Shown here: piece after piece, positions 6,635 through 10,405 of the stretch
How positions within the stretch are numbered: the first letter of the stretch is position 1
Layout: each line of letters opens with the position of its first letter
Assembly: GCA_017424205.1 (NCBI GenBank)
Contig: JAFPAS010000047.1
Coordinates: forward strand, 1 to 10,405
DNA from: Prevotella sp.
GTDB taxonomy: Bacteria; Bacteroidota; Bacteroidia; Bacteroidales; Bacteroidaceae
Length of the DNA stretch: 10,405 bases
Reading direction: 5' to 3'
Position numbers and translations under genes: made by a program
The notes under the pieces: model-generated
Seen by the model: the letters and a program-made list of their open reading frames with translations, nothing else
Database searches by the model: none
What the model was told of the DNA's origin: nothing

Positions 6635-6666
6635 TTTGGTATTTTAAAAGAAAATAAGTAACTTTG
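6635..6666 (+). promoter_or_regulatory. Bacteroidetes-type promoter of the GH3 gene
   Basis: TTTG (6635-6638) is followed after 20 bases by TAACTTTG (6659-6666). Transcription would start near 6673, about 20 nt before the ATG at 6693. The upstream elements of this promoter and of the divergent peptidase promoter are only about 45 bases apart, so one regulator could influence both. Confidence 0.78.
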
Positions 6667-6692
6667 CGTCCGTAACTGACATAACACCTAAC

Positions 6693-8894
6693 ATGAAACA
6701 TTTTGCGTTTATACTATCATTTTTAGTATTTTCGTCTGTAATAAACGCACAGACACCCGTCTATCTTGATGACAGCAAACCGCTGGAAGAGCGTGTTGCT
6801 GACGCACTCAGCCGCATGACGCTCGAAGAGAAAGTGGCGATGTGCCATGCACAGTCAAAATTCTCTACTGCAGGATGCGCACGTCTGGGCATTCCGGAGC
6901 TTTATTGGTGCGACGGCCCTCATGGCGTCAGAATGGAGATAAACTGGAACGACTGGGGCCATGCTGAATGGACCAATGACTCATGCACAGCCTTTCCTGC
7001 GCTGACAGCCCTTGCCGCAACATGGAATCCGGAAATGTCTATGCTCTACGGACGTAACGTAGGCGAGGAGGCACGCTACAGGGATAAAGACGTGCTGCTC
7101 GGTCCTGGCGTCAATATAGCACGCACCCCGCTCTGCGGACGCAATTTCGAATATATGGGTGAAGACCCGTATCTGGCATCAAAGATGGTCGTGCCATACA
7201 TCAAAGGTCTGCAGAGCAACGGCGTGGCAGCATCTGTGAAGCACTACGCACTGAACAATCAGGAGCTATGGCGCGGACATATCAACGTGAAGCTATCAGA
7301 GCGTGCGTTGCGTGAGATATATCTGCCAGCCTTCCGTGCTGCTGCCGTAGAGGGCGGGGCATGGACATTCATGGGCTCATACAATAAGTATCAGGGCGAC
7401 TGGCTCTGCGAGAACGAGACTATGCTGCGCAAGATACTGAAGCAGGAGTGGCAGTGGGACGGCGTAGTCGTGAGCGACTGGGGCGGCACACACTCAACGG
7501 CGAAAGCGGCAAAAGCCGGTCTTGATGTCGAGATGGGCACATTCACAAACGGTCTGACAACAGAGGCAACAGGATTCGGATATAAAGACTACTACTTTGC
7601 TGACCCTTACATAAAGGCTGTGAAAGCAGGTGAAGTGCCTATGGAGGTGCTCGATGAACAGGCATCACGCATACTACGCCTTATCTTCCGCACGTCAATG
7701 AATCGTCAGAAGCCTTACGGCTCTATGTGCACGTCGGAGCATTACGACGCATGCCGCACCATCGGCGGCGAAGCCATCGTGCTATTGAAGAACTCTGTCA
7801 GCAAGAAGCAGAAGACAAAGCTGCTGCCTATAAACCCTGAAAAATATCAGCGCATACTCGTCGTAGGCGAGAATGCAGTGAAAGATCTCTGCGCTGGAGG
7901 CGGTTCGTCAGAGCTGAAACCACGCCGCCTTGTCACTCCGCTCGATGCACTGAAGGCACGCTTCGGCAGCGAGAAGGTGCAGTATGCCATGGGATATAAG
8001 TCAGGAAAATTCATATACGACCACGAAGACCTCATCCCTCAGGAGGAGTATGACCGCCTATATGCTGAGGCTATCAGTGCAGCAGGCAACGCCGACCTTA
8101 TTATATACGTTGGCGGACTGAACAAAAACTGGCGTCAAGACTGCGAGAGCGGCGACCGCCAGACATACAATCTGCCGTTCTGCCAGGACCGTCTCATAAC
8201 ATCGCTCGCAGAGACAGGCAAGCCTATGGTCACCGTATTCCTTACGGGCAATGCCTTTGCCATGCCATGGATTGACAAGGTCGACGCCGTAGTGCAGGCT
8301 TGGTATATCGGTTCAGAGGCAGGACTTCCGATAGCCGATGTCCTTTCTGGCGACGTATGCCCTTCTGGCCGTCTGCCTATAACCTTCCCAGTGAAGCTGG
8401 AAGACTGTGGCGCACACAGCTTTGACACACTCTGCTTCCCGGGCGACAGCATCGATACCGAATATCGTGAAGATGTACTCGTGGGTTACCGCTGGTATGA
8501 CACGAAGAACATAAAGCCACTCTTCCCGTTCGGCTATGGACTCAGCTACACCACATTCGAGTATGGCAAGGCTGCTGTAGAATCGTCAGAAGGCTCATGG
8601 AGCGTCACCATACCTGTGACAAACACTGGCAGCGTGAAGGGTAAAGAAGTCGTGCAGCTATATGTCGGCGACGATAAGGCTACGGTTGTCCGCCCGAAGA
8701 AAGAGCTTAAGGCTTTTGAGAAAATAGAACTCAGTCCGGGCGAGACAAAGACTGTGACACTCACGATTACCGAACAAGACCTGAAATTCTGGGATGAGGC
8801 GAAGCACGGATGGACACTTGAGCCAGGCACATTCACTCTCTACGTCGGCGCATCGTCAGCTGATATCAAGCAGAAGATAAAGGTTAAGATATAG
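6693..8894 (+). CDS. Secreted glycoside hydrolase family 3 (beta-glucosidase-like)
   Basis: The 733-residue protein has a signal peptide (MKHFAFILSFLVFSSVINAQ, cleavage near residue 20) and should act in the periplasm or envelope as a retaining exo-beta-glycosidase. The TIM-barrel domain (about 30-330) shows the substrate aspartate in WCDGPHG (D74), RNFEYMGEDPYL (150-161), KH at 183-184 and the nucleophile D262 in VVSDWGG. The alpha/beta sandwich domain (about 385-570) supplies the probable acid/base E485 in DCESGDR, and SGRLPITFP (558-566) and the FPFGYGLSYTTFEY block (611-624) follow. The C-terminal fibronectin III-like domain (about 636-725) reads VTNTGSVKGKEVVQLYV. All expected catalytic residues are present and the length is usual for three-domain GH3. 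No PA14 insert is seen. Family members cleave beta-glucosides, beta-xylosides or related links; the sequence alone does not decide. An aldolase gene follows after 75 bases and may be co-transcribed. Confidence 0.92.
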   Translation: MKHFAFILSFLVFSSVINAQTPVYLDDSKPLEERVADALSRMTLEEKVAMCHAQSKFSTAGCARLGIPELYWCDGPHGVRMEINWNDWGHAEWTNDSCTAFPALTALAATWNPEMSMLYGRNVGEEARYRDKDVLLGPGVNIARTPLCGRNFEYMGEDPYLASKMVVPYIKGLQSNGVAASVKHYALNNQELWRGHINVKLSERALREIYLPAFRAAAVEGGAWTFMGSYNKYQGDWLCENETMLRKILKQEWQWDGVVVSDWGGTHSTAKAAKAGLDVEMGTFTNGLTTEATGFGYKDYYFADPYIKAVKAGEVPMEVLDEQASRILRLIFRTSMNRQKPYGSMCTSEHYDACRTIGGEAIVLLKNSVSKKQKTKLLPINPEKYQRILVVGENAVKDLCAGGGSSELKPRRLVTPLDALKARFGSEKVQYAMGYKSGKFIYDHEDLIPQEEYDRLYAEAISAAGNADLIIYVGGLNKNWRQDCESGDRQTYNLPFCQDRLITSLAETGKPMVTVFLTGNAFAMPWIDKVDAVVQAWYIGSEAGLPIADVLSGDVCPSGRLPITFPVKLEDCGAHSFDTLCFPGDSIDTEYREDVLVGYRWYDTKNIKPLFPFGYGLSYTTFEYGKAAVESSEGSWSVTIPVTNTGSVKGKEVVQLYVGDDKATVVRPKKELKAFEKIELSPGETKTVTLTITEQDLKFWDEAKHGWTLEPGTFTLYVGASSADIKQKIKVKI

Positions 8895-8969
8895 CAATCT
8901 GCCTGACGTCTTTCCGACAATAACAAGAACAAAAAAATAACAATATAAAATCATAACATCTATTACTGT

Positions 8970-9872
8970 ATGAGCACAAAAAAGTACAATGGTGTAGTGG
9001 TGCCGATGGTAACACCCGTGACACCAAGCGGCATGCTTGACAAGCCTGCTGTAGAGAGAATTATCAAGAGTTTTGTTGAGGCTGGCGTATCACCTCTCCT
9101 TATGGGAACAACAGGCGAAGGCAACTCAGTGTCAACAATCGACGGACAGGAGCTTATCGCTACTGCTGTGAAGGCTGCTGAAGGCAAGATAACAATCTAT
9201 GCCGGACTGACAGGCAACAGCTTCATCGAGCAGCTGAAGCAGGCTGGATACTACAGCGCAAGCGGCGCTGACGTAATCGTGGCTACACTGCCAAGCTATT
9301 ACTCGCTGACTCCAGAGCAGATGGAGAACTACTACAAGACTCTCGCAGACTCAATCAAGGGCCCTCTCATGCTCTATAATATTGCAGCTACAACACACAT
9401 GTCAATTCCTGTTGATGTGGTAGAACGCCTGTCAAAGCATCCTAATATCGTTGGTCTGAAAGACTCAGAGCGCGACCTCGAGCGCATGGAGAAGTGCATC
9501 GAGATAGCACGCAATAACGACGAATTCACATACTTCTGCGGATGGGCGGCACAGTCGGCTCACTCACTTGAGCTCGGAGGCGATGGCATCGTGCCTTCAA
9601 CAGGTAACTTCGTGCCAGGAATGTTCCGCAAGCTCTATGATGCAGCAGAGGCTGGCGATATGGAGACAGCTAACCGCCTGCAGGACGAGACAAACGAAAT
9701 AGCTAAGCTCTATCAGGCAGGACGCACACTCGGCCAGTCGCTCACAGCACTCAAGGTGATGATGCAGACACGAGGACTCTGCACACCTGACATGCTCATG
9801 CCGCTTACACGTCTTTCTGAACAGGAGGAGGCTGAGATTGCAGCAGCAGCGGCAGCAATAACAGAGAAATAA
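8970..9872 (+). CDS. DHDPS/N-acetylneuraminate lyase superfamily aldolase
   Basis: This 300-residue TIM-barrel protein belongs to the class I, Schiff-base, pyruvate-dependent aldolases. Visible motifs are GTTGEG (46-51, pyruvate carboxylate loop), LPSYYSLTPEQ (107-117, tyrosine relay), LYNIAATTHMSIP (135-147, with Y136) and VGLKDSE (161-167, with Schiff-base lysine K164). True dihydrodipicolinate synthase has an arginine five residues after the Tyr (R138 in E. coli) to bind the aspartate semialdehyde carboxylate. Here that position is T141, so the lysine-pathway role is unlikely and dapA should not be assigned. More likely it cleaves or forms a 2-keto-3-deoxy sugar acid or similar compound; sialic acid lyase is possible but its typical YNIP-LSG signature is not matched. 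The C-terminus is alanine-rich (six in a row). There is no signal peptide, so it is cytosolic. It lies 75 bases after the GH3 gene and 153 bases before the symporter, suggesting the transporter imports its substrate or a precursor. Confidence 0.85.
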   Translation: MSTKKYNGVVVPMVTPVTPSGMLDKPAVERIIKSFVEAGVSPLLMGTTGEGNSVSTIDGQELIATAVKAAEGKITIYAGLTGNSFIEQLKQAGYYSASGADVIVATLPSYYSLTPEQMENYYKTLADSIKGPLMLYNIAATTHMSIPVDVVERLSKHPNIVGLKDSERDLERMEKCIEIARNNDEFTYFCGWAAQSAHSLELGGDGIVPSTGNFVPGMFRKLYDAAEAGDMETANRLQDETNEIAKLYQAGRTLGQSLTALKVMMQTRGLCTPDMLMPLTRLSEQEEAEIAAAAAAITEK

Positions 9873-9890
9873 TATCTCAACCATACGCTC

Positions 9891-9990
9891 TAGCAGATTT
9901 TTACGGCAGCGGTAGAATATATCGGCTCTATAGAATTCCGATACTCTCCAATAGAAAGAGAATATCCATCTCTGCTGTAGAAATCTGCTA
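9891..9990. repeat. Long inverted repeat / structured intergenic element
   Basis: In the 153-base gap between aldolase and symporter, 9891-9909 and 9972-9990 pair over 19 consecutive positions: 17 Watson-Crick and 2 G-U. The 62-base interior contains TATCGG (9920-9925) paired with CCGATA (9938-9943). An overlapping alternative pairs GATACTCT (9940-9947) with AGAG-(AA)-TATC (9957-9966). No T run follows, so a simple terminator is unlikely. It could be a leader or intercistronic RNA structure that tunes symporter expression, or a small transposon-like element; no obvious target duplication flanks it. Confidence 0.6.
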
Positions 9991-10025
9991 CGGGCAAGAA
10001 CTAAATCTAAAACCTAATACAAACA

Positions 10026-10405
10026 ATGTACACACTTTTAGCAGCAACAGCATCAATCCACTGGGTTGACTATGTTATTGTCGTGGCGTCAATCCTTCTG
10101 GCAGTAGTCATGGGATTCTATTTTGCTCACAGACAGAAAGACTCAAACGCATACTTCACAGCCTCAGGCCGTGTACCTGACTGGGCTATCGGTATGTCTA
10201 TCTTCGCCACACTCATCAGTTCGGTGACATTCCTCGCATATCCTGGCGCAGCATATGCCGGCAACTGGATTCTGCTCGTGCAGGGACTCATGGTGCCTAT
10301 CGTGCTCGTTTCGCTGATAGGACTCATCGTTCCGCTCTTCCGCAAGGTTATCAAGCTCTCTACATACGAGTATTTTGAGCGCCGTTTCGGAGCTTTCGCA
10401 CGCTT
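10026..10405 (+). CDS. Sodium:solute symporter (SSS family), N-terminal part
   Basis: The frame opens at ATG 10026 and runs off the right edge after 126 codons. Three hydrophobic helices are visible: about 15-34 (DYVIVVASILLAVVMGFYFA), 53-77 (WAIGMSIFATLISSVTFLAYPGAAY) and 81-106 (WILLVQGLMVPIVLVSLIGLIVPLF). YFTASGRVPDWAIGMSIFATLISSVTF... is the SSS/SGLT-family signature at the first and second helices, so this is an inner-membrane Na+-coupled uptake system. Complete members have about 500 residues and 13 or more helices. The family takes up sugars, sugar acids, sialic acid, amino acids, vitamins and others; the visible part does not show which. The neighbouring aldolase and secreted glycosidase favour a sugar or sugar acid (inference). 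A structured inverted repeat precedes it by 36 bases, and the leader just before the ATG is A-rich, as is common in this phylum. Confidence 0.86.
   Translation, partial: MYTLLAATASIHWVDYVIVVASILLAVVMGFYFAHRQKDSNAYFTASGRVPDWAIGMSIFATLISSVTFLAYPGAAYAGNWILLVQGLMVPIVLVSLIGLIVPLFRKVIKLSTYEYFERRFGAFAR

Noticed and set aside
8970..9872. Annotation of the aldolase as dihydrodipicolinate synthase (dapA) or sialic acid lyase (nanA)
   Set aside because: The arginine needed for aspartate semialdehyde binding is Thr, and the sialic acid lyase loop signature is not matched.
1..10405. CRISPR arrays, tRNA or rRNA genes, complete insertion sequences, phage genes
   Set aside because: No regularly spaced repeats, no cloverleaf or rRNA signatures and no transposase, integrase or structural phage motifs were seen on either strand.

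Overview
The window looks like a chromosomal segment of a Bacteroidales bacterium, most likely Prevotella-like. Three promoters fit the Bacteroidetes housekeeping pattern (TTTG, about 20 bases, TAnnTTTG). The gene set also fits: a DUF4369-type thioredoxin-fold lipoprotein, a signal-peptide-bearing GH3 glycosidase and a small outer-membrane barrel. This is inferred from pattern memory, not from a database search.

Layout. Bases 1-840 are clearly AT-richer than the rest and hold the remnant of a GIY-YIG nuclease-like gene (COG3680/LEM-3-like) with no usable start codon. An intact AlkD-family DNA alkylation repair gene follows (881-1690), ending at a strong hairpin whose arms carry a short motif also found at 98-112 and near 1799. 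From 2022 to 6511 four genes lie on the minus strand. In their own reading order they are an M16 zinc peptidase, a thioredoxin-like lipoprotein without the CXXC motif, a PanE/ApbA-family ketopantoate reductase and an outer-membrane beta-barrel protein. The peptidase and lipoprotein each have a recognisable promoter, and the lipoprotein ends at a clear hairpin terminator.

From 6693 to the right edge the genes run on the plus strand: a secreted GH3 beta-glycosidase, a DHDPS/N-acetylneuraminate-lyase-superfamily aldolase and the start of a sodium:solute symporter. The GH3 gene diverges from the peptidase, and the two promoters sit head to head within about 110 bases. The three plus-strand genes look like a small carbohydrate or sugar-acid unit: periplasmic glycosidase, uptake by the symporter, and cytosolic cleavage of a 2-keto acid. 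No epimerase, kinase or SusC/D pair is visible, so the substrate is open. A 19-bp inverted repeat closing a roughly 100-nt structured element lies between the aldolase and the symporter.

I found no CRISPR array, tRNA, rRNA, complete insertion sequence or clear new multi-gene system. The points most worth a second look are the 9891-9990 structured intergenic element, the decayed GIY-YIG gene with its nearby repeats, the redox-dead thioredoxin-fold lipoprotein, the CRP-like palindrome upstream of the barrel gene, and the aldolase that lacks the DHDPS arginine.
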